A DNA stretch of 64,000 nucleotides, from positions 4,192,598 to 4,256,597 of the forward strand of contig NC_030851.1 of NCBI RefSeq assembly GCF_000208745.1, written 5' to 3'. Both the position numbers and the translations under genes were made by a program. The notes beneath the pieces were generated by a model, which searched no databases, was not told the DNA's origin, and worked only from the letters and a program-made list of their open reading frames with translations. Positions 46,601 to 58,460 of this stretch are shown here, piece after piece; position 1 is the first letter of the stretch, and each line of letters starts with the position of its first letter. Source of the DNA: Theobroma cacao (taxonomy: Eukaryota; Streptophyta; Magnoliopsida; Malvales; Malvaceae).

Positions 46601-49600
46601 AGTGTTAATGTGCATGTTTAAGTGTTGATGTTAGACTTAAATTCGACTAGTGCAAGGTGGTGAGAATCTTTGATTGAATTTGTGAAGCATAAGTTCATCT
46701 TCTGTATGCCTTCAATATTCAGGAAAGAAAACCAGTTACAGAGAACAGACTAACAGTGAGAAAAGGAACACGAAGAATTTACTAGCCCTCAGGGACATGA
46801 ACCCAAAAATAGGGAAAAGATAAATTATACAATACAAACCTGGAAAGTCTATCATGCTTTAGGTGTGCTGTATGCATGTACATTGCGTGCCAAGCACTGA
46901 TAATTGTTAAATAGAATCAGTCCAGCACTGAATTTCTTATTGTTTAATTTATAAGTAATAATATAAAACTTTGGTACTTGCAACAACTGTACTTACTGAC
47001 TCCCTGAGACATGTATATGCATTGGACAGCGGCAGAGACACTCAAAGGTCTAAGCCACCAGCACTGACTCAAATCAGTTTATTTCTTTTCTTTTTCGCTT
47101 TCGGGAAGCTAGTTCAAATATTAATTTCAGCATGTGCATTAGTGGGGTTAGAGTATTTCCAATTGAAAAATGATTAAGAATCAGACTGTACAGTCTGGAT
47201 TCCTGAACTTAAGACAAATAGTTGAGTTTTTAATTCTATACTTAACATATATCATAATCATCAAAATGCTCGAGTCCACGCCTGGAAGTGACATTAACCT
47301 GTAAATGGTATTGTTTTAAGATTATGTTGAAGTTTAGAGAGTATATATTCAAAGGTGCGAATCATGTAATGATCAGCAGCCACTTGGGGTCCATGGGAAT
47401 AGGATTATGAAGGCTGCTGTTCATGTCTCACTTTCGTTTTTGTGTTCTATTTTGTCCTTAATATATACAATTAACGTTTGAAACCTGATTAATCTTTCCC
47501 AATTCGAATGCTTCGTGCTGGATCAACCTCTCGGTATTGTAATGCATATTCCTAACAGAAACATAGTTCTTGGGAAACCGAAGTGAAAGGCACAGGGACA
47601 AGACAACAGTACAGTTCCCTTTTCCCTTCTGTGATCTGAAAGAAAGATTTATTTATCTTGGATGATACAATAAGACAACTTCTTAGCCTTGAATTCCCTT
47701 GCGAGGAACGGGCAAATCTTGAGAAGGAGAAAAAAGAGGAAAGAAAAAAGCAAAGGACAGGAAAGGGATGGAACAACAGCTAGTTAGATTTGTTCTCTTT
47801 TTTGACATGATTAGATTTACGGGAAGCAATTCTTTTGGCCAACGGGTGAGTAATTGAAAAGGTATGTAATGTAACTATATATATAGATTTCACTACCAAA
47901 TAAATAAGAGAAAAACCTTGGGACGACATATTAATTTCTTCCAGTATGAAAAATAAAAAAAAAAATCTTTGAGAGATGGAAGGTTTTGTGGATGACAAAA
48001 CGGCTCCCCACCGATATTTTGAGCTATCCAATAAGGAAAGACAAATCAAGTTGTACACCTACAAGGCGAACAACCCAAAGTGGTGGTTCATCGTTGACCA
48101 CACTTTAATTTGTCTTTCTAATTTGTTAAATATTGACTAAAGCTAGAGCAACGTAGAAGCGTCCCTATGTTGGACAAGAAAAGGAAGAAGGAATCAGTCA
48201 ACGTCGACCATGGCCTTGGAATCGTGTCATGTCATGTCACGCCAAATTCTAATGATTACTACTAGTTAATTTCATAAGAAAACTTTAAGCCAATTCACTT
48301 TTCTTTCTTTCTTTCATAGAAGCAAGCAAAATGATTATTTATCGCTAATTAAAACATTTTACTCATCCCCACCAAAAAATGATATAATCTTACCAACAAT
48401 TGAATACCGTTAGGTCGACTTTTAGTATATGATGATCATGATGGTTTAAGTATTACTTCAACGTGCAAAATTCAGACATTTTGAGTTTTGATCATTGAAA
48501 AATGAACCTTTTTCTTTCCAATTTTGCGTCGTGAGAGGCAGACGGTACGTGCATTTTGGAACAGTAATTTCCACTTATTTTGTTTGCCTTCATTCATACT
48601 TGTTGGCCTGTCAGAAATGGGAACATGATACCAACTTGCCTAGGATTTTGATTTTTGAACATTACCAGTGTTGGACTCTCCGTCCTCTTTAGACTTTTAT
48701 CTAAATTTATGCAAAGTCCGTACTTGCAAGCATTTTAAAATTTCTCTTCTTGTTATTTTTTTATTTCTGAGGTATTGAATGTGAGAATCTCTCTCGCCCA
48801 CTTGTCTTTCTCTAAAGTTGCATGGCGTGAATCGTGTTTAAATTGAATTTACTTTAATATTATTTTATCATAAAATTATTTTTTTTAAAAAAAAATTAAT
48901 TCAATAAGACATATTGTGTTTGAGAATCTTCATCTTGTTTTTTCCACAGCTCTCGCAATGAGATTTTCGTTCTTTTTCTGTCTTCTACTATTACTTTTTG
49001 GGTGTCTGTGAGTATCCTATGAATCACCATCAAGCGAAGGGTCGGTCATATCCAATATTTGCATACTCAATTTGTCAAAAGTTTTACCAAATCAATAATA
49101 ATGTTCCTATTGTTTTATATGAAAAAACGTTGTTAACTTTTTTCTTAAATCATTATCGATACATTTCAAACGAGTTGCGAGAAACTCACTACTATTAGTT
49201 TACATTTCGATTCTAAGTGTCAACAAATCAACAAATAATTTTGAATTTTCAATATTTTATGTACCATTAATAAGTGATGGATCGTTGAAGGGTTCCAGGT
49301 TTATATGGTTAAGACTTAAGAGTTAGTAAAACACAATATATAATACAATTTAAGGTACTTGATTTTCAAATATTGTTTGAAAAGCATGAGATTTGATCTC
49401 TTTTATTTATTAGAGAAGGAAAAAGATAAAAAGTAGTCGTTAGATTATATATGTTTTTTGCAGTCGATGCGTCGCTGGCAAAGCCTGAGACCTAACAAGG
49501 CATCCTAGCTGCTTTAATTTTTTGTCGATATATTGACCATAATTCATTCAATAGATTTGCCCCACAATAATAATGTAATATACAGCTGCTTGGATTTTAA

Positions 49601-52440
49601 GAGGCTTTTGACCCTTACCCTGCTGCCAAACTGAAGCATTCAAGGTGAAACTTTGTGGGAAGGATCTTTTCAAAAGGTAGTATAAATAGAGAAAAAAAAA
49701 CCTGAATTACTTTTCAAATTTAAATTTATTTATAAGTACATGTGTCTATTTATGAATATATTTTTATTAGTTTTTAATAATAAAAGAAAATCTTTTCTCG
49801 AAACTTTAAACTAGTGGTGTTCCTGAACAGAACAAGATTTTGGTAGGATTATTTTAATGAAAGGTTTGCGGCTTCCAGGAAACGAGAACTAAATGCATTT
49901 CCATGGGAAGAATGGCTGGTAGAAAACTTGACGCATAACATTCACAGGGTTTAAATGACTGAAGGTGATTTTTGAGAATGATGGTCGGAGACTTGGAATT
50001 CAATTTTTGTTGTAAGTTTGTTGGCCTACTTTGTTATGTCTCTCTCTTAGACCCTCGTCACAGAGAAGGGAAGCATTTCAGTCCATATCTGGAAAAAATG
50101 AAAAACCATGGAAATACGTGTCCAAAAGCATGGTCTTCAGGATCTAGAAACTGAAATTGCAAGCAATGGGAAAATGCCTTGAGAGTAACTTCTCCTAATG
50201 TTAATTTTCCCCTGGTGATTGATCATAACCTGTTATAGTTTAGTCAAAGGAGGTGTGTTCTGTATGCCCTTGTGTCCTTTTCATTTGTGTGTTAATTATT
50301 GAATGGAAAAAGTGGTATTATACTACGACTAGTTTTCATTTGTGTGAATGAGATTTTGGGCTTTGATGGAAAGAGGAAAGTAACCTCAAATCTTTTCAGA
50401 GGAAGCCAAGCTCCATCTAGGTAGATGGCTATCAGTATTAATGCATTGCGTGCAAAGCATGCTGCTATAGCCCAACAATGGTGCCACTCTTGCCCTAGCT
50501 ACTAGGAAACAAAATTTCATACTAACAAGTTGCTATATATAAATATATATATATATATAAAGCATTACCCTGAGTTTCCCATTTTCTTTTTTTTTTTAAA
50601 TAAAGATTAGGTTCCATTGAAGAACTGGGTATGGAGGTGTAAAGTGCATTGATCATAACTGAGTTTCAGAAGATGACAGTTTGTGAACTCATTTGTATAT
50701 TAATGGCCTTAAAATCTTGGTAACAAAAATTTTCCTTTTGACCCATTGTTCAATTAAAGATGTGTTCAACTACAGAAGATACATGACAGTGTTGATTTTT
50801 AAAAGCAAGCTCATACTCTAGCCACACTCGTAAAGAGTTTGTGGTCCTTTTATGCTCTTTGGGCCTGAACATGTGAGAGAGCAAAAAGAAATTAATTATA
50901 GAGAGAAAGAGAAGAGTGAGGAATAGAGACAGGGCATATATGTAGGTAAAATTGATCTTATTTTCTTAAATTAATATACGTGGAAGGAAAACAAAAATAA
51001 GGTAAGGAGAAAAAAGGATGTCTATTGGAACAAAAAATTGGTAAGTACAGCTCAAACTATAATTATATGATATAATCTGACTATAAGAGAGATATTTAAT
51101 TCTTGATTGAAATTGATTAAGAATCACATATGCAAACTATATTTTATCATATGGTAAAGGTGTAATTGAGAAATTAATTATAGAATTCACTTGTTATTAT
51201 TTTAAATTGTACATACATAATTCAACAACTTTTGTATAAAAATGACAAATTGAGTGATCTCAATAAGATTCAGATCGGTCAACGGCCTCCCTCCCTCATT
51301 TTCACCTTTCTTTAAATATAGTAGATTGAGTGATCCCAAGAAAACTATTGCACTTCAATCACTTATCTTCAATATAAAATATTCAAATTGAGATCTAACA
51401 TTGGATAATCAAACATTGTTTGAAATTTAGAGATATAATCAAAGAACAACAGACAGGGTTTGAATATGCATAAGCCCATCATTATGCCATTATCATCAAA
51501 TTTGATTCAAAGAGAGTGGGGATTTGGGATATGCTTTTAGTTTTATTATAAATAAAACTCCTCAACAACCCAAACAAAAAGGTTGAAAGTTGAACAGAGA
51601 AAATACACCTGTAAATGGCCAAGGGTTGGACTGAAGGGAAAGCAAGTACATCAGAATTACCTACTCCCGTCAATTAACCCAATGGAGTCCCACATGATCA
51701 GAACAGGGACTTAAAAAAAAAGCAAAGTAATATCTGTTGCTTAAAAGCACAGATCTTTCCAGCCCCCTAAAGAACTGTAGGTTTGAGTCTCTCTCTTTTT
51801 TGCTGGTAAGTAGTAACTGGTGCTGTAACTTTCTTTAAGCCGTTGAGTGACATAAATTCACCACAAAATCCAATTTCTTTTTTCCTACCCCAACCCAACA
51901 AGAACAAACAAAAGAAGAAAAAACCAAGACAAAACGGGAAACATGAGAAAGTTTGAAGACTATTACAGAACATGAAGATATTAACTTAAAGAGATAGAAA
52001 GTAATAGAATTAGTGCAGTATTTTTCTTTTTGGAAGCTTAGCTGGCTTGGGCGGGATTACCGGAGGTCAAACTAAAAACTGAACCATCGCCGGACGTGGC
52101 TCTTTTATCAGACCAAAATTACGGAGCCACTGGTTCAGACTTCACCCCAATGGTTCAAGCCTGTTATTAAGCCTTTTTTTTATTTCTTAGTTTTTTCCTT
52201 TTCCTTTTTTGTCTCTCTGAAAGTTCAACTCTTTTCATTTTTTTTTTCATAAGTTGATTTGTCAGAGCTTAAAAATTGAGCCTTTTGTTTATTTGTGTCT
52301 CTTCAGAACAAGAGAAGGAAAGGGAAAGAGTGTACAAGTCCACCATTTAAGTTTTTGACCAGCCACTCTCCTCCTTTTCTCTCTCCCTTTCTAGAATTAT
52401 TATTGTTTAATTAATTAACATTAGTTTTACTATTACTTTT

Positions 52441-52800
52441 TCAAATTTTATTTTTTTCTCTCTTCTTCTCTTTTTGTCAACTGAAGAAACTGAAGGATTT
52501 GGAGAGAGAGAGAGAGAAGCAAAGAAGAAGAGAAGTTGATACAGATTGGTTACCAACAGGTTTGAAGAAATAAAAAATAGAGCGTTGGTCTATCAAGGTA
52601 AGAGCTTTTTTGGGTTTTTCCTTTTGGTGTTGAGGCTTCAAAAGAGAAAGAAAGTTTCCATTTTTTTTTCTAAAGGGGGTGTCTTTTATTTTTGTCAAAT
52701 TTCCATTACATGTAAAGATACATGTATTCTGCTTGGACAGAAAGAAAGAAAAAAAGAAATATGAGAATATTTAGATGATTGGGGTCAGTGTCCATGAGCC
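52441..52800 (+). promoter_or_regulatory. 5' leader of the LRR receptor gene, with probable intron
   Basis: A CT-rich stretch (52449-52478) and a GA repeat (52501-52518), both common near plant transcription starts, precede a consensus donor AAG|GTAAGA at 52598 and an acceptor ending CAG at 52740. A 143-bp leader intron is therefore likely. The splice is inferred from consensus only. Confidence 0.5.
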
Positions 52801-55800
52801 ATGGTGGATCAGCGTAGCATAGGAGGAGCTTTCTTGTATCTCTTGTTGTTGCTGTTATTTGAGTCTACATTTGAGCAACAAGTCCAGCAGCAGCAGCAAC
52901 TGAGTTCAGGCATTGAGTTAACAGCTTTATTTGAACTCAGATCCTCTTTGGGGCTTAGAAGCAAAGATTGGCCTAGAAAAGTTGACCCCTGTTCAAGTTG
53001 GAATGGTATAAGATGTGAAAATGGCAGTGTTATTTGGATTAACATTTCTGGGTTTAGAAGAACAAGGCTTGGTAAACAAGACCCACAGTTCGCTGTTGAT
53101 TCTCTTGCAAATTTTACGCGTTTGGTTTCCTTTAATGCCTCTAGATTCTTGCTTCCTGGTTCTATCCCTGATTGGTTCGGCCAAAGGCTGTTGACACTGC
53201 AAGTCTTGGATCTCAGGTCTTGTTCTGTAACAGGTGTTATACCTTCGAGTCTTGGCAATTTGACTAATTTAACTAGTCTATATTTGTCAGATAATAGGCT
53301 CACTGGGCAAATTCCTTCCACTCTGGGTCAATTGTTAAGCCTTTCAGTTCTTCATCTTTCGAAGAATTTGCTTACTGGATCTATCCCGTCATCATTCGGT
53401 TCGCTAATGAATCTGACAAGTCTTGACATTTCTTCGAATAACTTAACGGGGTTAATTCCTCCAGCCATTGGGGCCCTTTCGAAGCTACAAAGTTTGAATC
53501 TTTCGAATAATAGTTTAACGTCTGCAATACCTGCACAGCTTGGGGACCTTGATAGCTTAATTGACCTTGATCTCAGCAGCAATGATTTGTCAGGTTCGGT
53601 GCCACAAGATCTTAGAGGGCTAAGGAATTTGCAGAGAATTGACTTTGGGAAGAATGGTCTCAGTGGGTCTCTGCCGGTCAATTTTTTCCCTTCTCCAAGT
53701 CAGTTGCAGGTTATAGTTCTGAGAAATAATAGTTTCGTTGGTGACCTTCCTGAAGTATTATGGTCAATACCTAGGTTGAAGCTGCTCGATATCTCTCGCA
53801 ATAATTTCACTGGGACGCTGCCTAATTCTGCTTTGAATGATAATGCTACTGCTGCAGAACTTGACATTTCCCAAAACAAGTTTTATGGAGGTCTCACAAC
53901 TGTACTCAGAAGGTTTAGTTCAACTGATTTGTCTGGAAACTATTTTGAAGGTAGGGTTCCAGACTACATGCATGACAATGCATCTCTTAGTAGTAACTGC
54001 CTCCAAATTGTACCAAACCAAAGGACTCTGGCGGAGTGTGTATCATTTTATGCTGAGAAGGGCCTGAGTTTTGATAATTTTGGGCGCCCAAATTCCACAG
54101 AACGTCCTGTACCTGAAAGTGGGAAGAGCAACAGAAGGCTAATTATATTGGCTGCAGTTTTGGGAGGAGCTGGGCTTATTGTGCTATTAATATTGTTGCT
54201 ATTGCTGGTCCTATGTTTCCGTAGACGGAGTACAACAAATCATAGAGGGATTGGTGTGGAACCAGTTCCTGCTGGAGAAACACCTTCACCAGGAGTAGCA
54301 ATTAACTTGTCAAGTCTAGGTGATTTATTTACATATCAGCAACTTCTTCAAGCCACTGGTGATTTTAGTGATGCAAACCTCATTAAGCATGGTCATTCTG
54401 GTGATCTCTTTAGGGGTATCTTAGAAGGTGGTTCTCCTGTTGTCATCAAAAGGATTGATTTGCAGTCAATAAAGAAGGAAGCATACCTTTTGGAATTGGA
54501 TTTCTTCAGTAAAGTTTCACATACACGAGTAGTTCCCCTATTGGGACACTGCTTAGAGAAAGAGAATGAAAAATTCTTGGTTTATAAATATATGCCAAAT
54601 GGAGACTTGTCAAGTTCCTTGTACAGGAAAAATAGTTTGGAAGATGATAGTTTACAGTCATTAGATTGGATAACAAGATTGAAAATTGCTATAGGAGCAG
54701 CAGAAGGCCTATCTTATTTGCATCATGAATGCATGCCACCCCTTGTCCATAGGTATTTTTGCAGCTTTCTTCCTCTTATGCTTAAATTTCTTTCAGTTTG
54801 CATAATTCTTTTTTCTCATGCATGTGATAAACTGGAATGTAGAGAAACTCACAGGAAAAACTTCAGAGTTCAGCAATAAGGAAGAAACCCTAGTTAATTG
54901 GCAAATTTTCATATGATGAGGATTTTGTTACAATAATCAGTTTTCTTTTTCCCTTTTCTTTTGGTAGCCAACACTAACGTATGTTCCTTTTGTTTGTATG
55001 CTACTGTGTTGATAATCTGCTTGCATAACTATTGGTTAATTACTTTATTCTATAAAGCCAATGCTTTGGCAGCCTCAAGTGTATCTTCATTTCATTGGCT
55101 GGGCAATCAATAATTTATTGACTAGTTTTTATGAGGACTAAAAACCTTGTACAAGCACTGACATGCTCTCTTTTGTTGTGAAGAGATGTTCAAGCTAGCA
55201 GTATACTTCTTGATGATAAATTTGAAGTGCGACTAGGGAGCCTGAGTGAGGTCTGCGCTCAAGAAGGCGATGGTCATCAAAATCGAATTACAAGGTTACT
55301 GCGGTTCCCACAGTGAGTATTCTGTAGCATTGTCTCTGTTTGGATGTATTCAGATTGTGACTATATATAGATGAACATTTAAGCTTGCTTAAGATGTTAG
55401 TTGAGCATGTTCTTGCATATGGCTTTTGTTTTATCACTTAGTAAGTGGCCCAATACATTTGATTTAGTAATGTTTTGTTGGCATCCCAGGGGATGGTGGT
55501 TCAACATGCTTATATTTTGCAGTAATTAAGTTTCCAGCTGCCCTTTTTATTTCAAATTTGTATTGATTGTTTCCATAAGTTTCCTTAAGTTAATTTTGGA
55601 TAACAATAGATTTTTGCATTATCTCTTTCATTTACTCACTTCCTATTCACTTCCTTTTGCTGTCATGAGTTTAAGATATATGAAAAGTCCTTACCTTTGG
55701 CTTTGTAACAAAATCAATCTTCTTTTTAGCATCAAGCTGAGGATTTAATGTCTATAGTTTTTAGATGGAAAATCTAATTGAAGAGTGTGGTACTTCTATT

Positions 55801-57362
55801 TTGTTCTATGCTTTAGCTACGAATAACATACTGGTAGAACATTGTACCATGCACCTTTGGAAAATCAGCTCACTCTTAGTTCTTAACTTCTTTTTAATTT
55901 GCTTATTCTAGTCCTGGGCATATTCTTCCAGGACATGAACATGTTTCCTTGACTTGAAGGGATGTGCTCCAGATCAGGTTTTAATGTGTGATGCAGTAGA
56001 GAACTGGCAATTACCTGTTAAATAAAATGTTATATTTTGCTATGGGGTCTGCAGTACTGGCATAGCTTTTAGATGTTTAAAATCCTGGAGCAATATCAGG
56101 CATGGTTCTTATGTGTTCGCATTCATGTTAATCACCAAATAGCATATCATATTTCTGCCTTTCTGTATTCTTTTTTATAATTTTATTGCTGTTTTACTTG
56201 TAAAGGTTGTCATATAGTTCATTCTTGTTGTGTGCAGGTCATCTGAACAAGGTTCTTCAGGTATGTGTACATTTTATTTGTAAATATTTGAAACTTATTT
56301 TAGATCTCAATCATTATCTCCTGGCTGATCCCTTGTTGATTTGGTAGCATAGTTTGCACTTTAGGTCCAACATGTTTGTTGCATCTCTTACATGGTTGCA
56401 ATGTCTTCTGCCATTTGACTAGTTAGCAACCATTTGTGTTCAAGCTTCACATTGTGATAGCATTGAACCCGAAAAATCAACTTTTCTTTCCTTTTGTTCC
56501 CCTTTAGGAGAGTGGCAGCTTATTGCCGATATACATACTTATTTAGACTTACCAAATGAATAAATAATTACTCATCCTAGGACAGAAAAAATGTTGCCAG
56601 AGAAGTCTTCTTAAATTTCCTGACCTTACATCATCAGAGGGATTTGCAAACAAGAGGAATGCTATAAAGCATAGAATTGCCATTAAATTGTGGTCAAATT
56701 CGAAAGTTGTTTCTGAGATTTCATTTTTATTTGTAAAATGGTCAGGTTCATCTACAGCATTGTGTGCCTATGATGTTTACTGCTTTGGGAAAGTATTACT
56801 TGGGCTGGTAACAGGTAAGCTGGACATTAGTGCATCCAGTGATACCCAGATGAAGGAATGGTTAGAACGGACACTACCATATATCAGTATATATGATAAG
56901 GAACTTGTGACAAAAATTTTGGATCCATCTCTTCTTGTGGATGAGGATCTGTTAGAGGAAGTCTGGGCCATGGCCATTGTTGCCAGGTCTTGTCTCAATC
57001 CAAAACCTTCTAGGCGGCCCCTAATGAGATATATTCTCAAAGCTTTGGAAAATCCTTTGAGGGTGGTAAGGGAGGATAATTCAAGCTCAGCAAGGCTCAG
57101 AACAACCTCCTCAAGAGGATCTTGGAATGCTGCTCTTTTTGGTAGCTGGCGTCAAAGCTCTTCTGATGTAGCAGTTATTCCAGCAGCCTCCACTACCAAA
57201 GCAGAAGGGGGAAGCAGTTTCAAACAGTCAGGAACGACAGGTTCACAGGGCAGTGCTCAGAATGGCGGGGGTGACCATTCATCCTCACGTAGACGGCATT
57301 CTAAAGAGATATTCCCAGAACCATCTGAAGCACAAGATATAGAAAGACAGGATCGGGACTAG
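52801..57362 (+). CDS. LRR receptor-like pseudokinase (At2g16250/At4g39270 type)
   Basis: Exons are 52801-54752, 55184-55312, 56238-56260 (23 nt) and 56746-57362, totalling 906 residues. Order: signal peptide (about 1-25), LRRNT-type cap with CSSWNGIRC near 70, about ten leucine-rich repeats (LTGxIPxxLGxL type) to about 390, a membrane segment at about 446-470 followed by RRR, then a kinase-like domain at about 509-805 and a Ser-rich tail. The kinase has VVIK for the ATP-binding Lys and keeps HRD (HRDVQASS), but the Asn after HRD is Ser, the DFG site reads RLGS, the Gly-rich loop is HGHSGDLF and no APE motif is seen. It should be catalytically weak or dead and act by scaffolding at the plasma membrane. 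Without splicing, exon 1 would read through to a 692-residue truncated form. Confidence 0.93.
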
Positions 57363-58279
57363 CAGAGAGGTTAATTTGTTCTCAATTCTTTCTTAATAAG
57401 ACAGCAGGCTTCCCATTTGAGTGCCTGCTGGTTGGCAACCTGATGAAGCTCTTCTTAGATTTGGAGTAAATGGGGTTTCAAGCTTGATATTTGCGTTGAA
57501 TTGGCTGGCCTTTAGATGCACATATCTTCTTTAGAAGGTCATTGACAACTAAGTTTTGTGAAGTCAGTCTCATGAACAGTGGTTCTAGTTCGTGGTTGGA
57601 TCAGGATGGACAAAGGTTGGGAAGAGAAAGGGGTGCCATTGACCATCATGGTTCATATTTGTTTGACAGCTTGTTTTCGGTTTAACGCAAGCTACAATTT
57701 TATTGTAATTGATCTTTGTTTGTGGTCCTTTTGTGCAATGTAAATTGTAATTGTCGAGGATTCCTTCATTCAGATGAGATTTTCAGCTGTTCAGAAAGAC
57801 AGACATGAAAATCAATAGAGAAAAGAAATTATACTGAATTTTTTTTTGATGTTGCTGTTATTACGGATATATATTAACTGGAAAAGAGTGACACTGTTTG
57901 CTACAGGCAGCCTATTGTTACTAACTGAAGGCCATGACTGGCCACAAAATAAAGAAGGTTCCATTATTTCCTGGAGTTTGTATTTGGGGTTTCTAGTGTC
58001 TGGTCTCTTTCACAGAATATAGTATTTGTTCTCTTCCTTTTGCATTTGGTCATATCAAAATCAGATGGGTGAAAAAAGTACAGTATGAATCAATTGTTGA
58101 ATACGTATCAAAAGAACAAAAGAGAAGAAACAAAATGGATAGCAACAAACAAATATGCCATTGAAAGATCCACCCACAACATTGACAAGCCAGGACAAAA
58201 TGATAATAATGCTGATTCCCCATCACCATATGCCTTCTAAAAGGATTAATGTTGACATTTAGAAAAATGGAATATCAAT
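57363..58279. other. 3' region of LRR receptor and spacer
   Basis: This contains the presumed 3' untranslated region (AATAAA-like CAAAATAAAG near 57945 is one candidate signal) and spacer up to the tRNA gene. No gene is seen. Confidence 0.5.
58263..58267 (-). terminator. RNA polymerase III terminator for tRNA-Gln
   Basis: Five T residues on the minus strand lie about 13 nt past the tRNA 3' end, the usual pol III stop. Confidence 0.7.
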
Positions 58280-58351
58280 AGGTTCCACCGAGATTTGAAC
58301 TCGGGCTATTGGATTCAGAGTCCAATGTCCTGACCACTAGACCATGGAACC
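58280..58351 (-). tRNA. tRNA-Gln (anticodon CTG)
   Basis: The minus strand starts GGTTCCATGGTCTAGTGG and folds as a 72-nt cloverleaf. The acceptor GGTTCCA pairs with TGGAACC. The anticodon stem is TTGGA/TCCAA with loop CTCTGAA, giving anticodon CTG (decodes CAG). The T arm is CCGAG-TTCAAAT-CTCGG. A-box-like TGGTCTAGTGG and B-box-like GTTCAAATC promoter elements are internal. No intron is present and the gene looks functional. Confidence 0.96.
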
Positions 58352-58460
58352 TTTTGGATCGGAGGGTTCTATATTTTTTTTTACAAATCTTGCTACAGCT
58401 GGAAATATCTGCCACTTTTTATCCATTTCCAATTCCCACCATAACCAAAGACGAAGAAAG

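Larger units (their letters stand above)
40990..52440. other. Gene desert, AT-rich
   Basis: More than 11 kb without a supportable gene. From 41000 to 45300 it is extremely AT-rich with homopolymer runs. From 45700 to 51900 it is more mixed, but reading frames are short and show no domain. The segment holds an inverted-repeat element candidate (42840-43530), a TA microsatellite (43651-43680) and one ambiguous base at 44232. The last kilobase is the presumed promoter of the LRR receptor gene. Confidence 0.5.

Noticed and set aside
51628..51650. Resemblance to miR319 (TTGGACTGAAGGGA)
   Set aside because: Only the first 14 bases agree with the mature sequence. The 3' half differs and I saw no complementary arm nearby to form a precursor hairpin.
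58344..58460. Upstream ATG extension of the mTERF protein
   Set aside because: The ATG lies inside the tRNA-Gln gene, and the added residues do not look like a transit peptide; the ATG at 58461 does.
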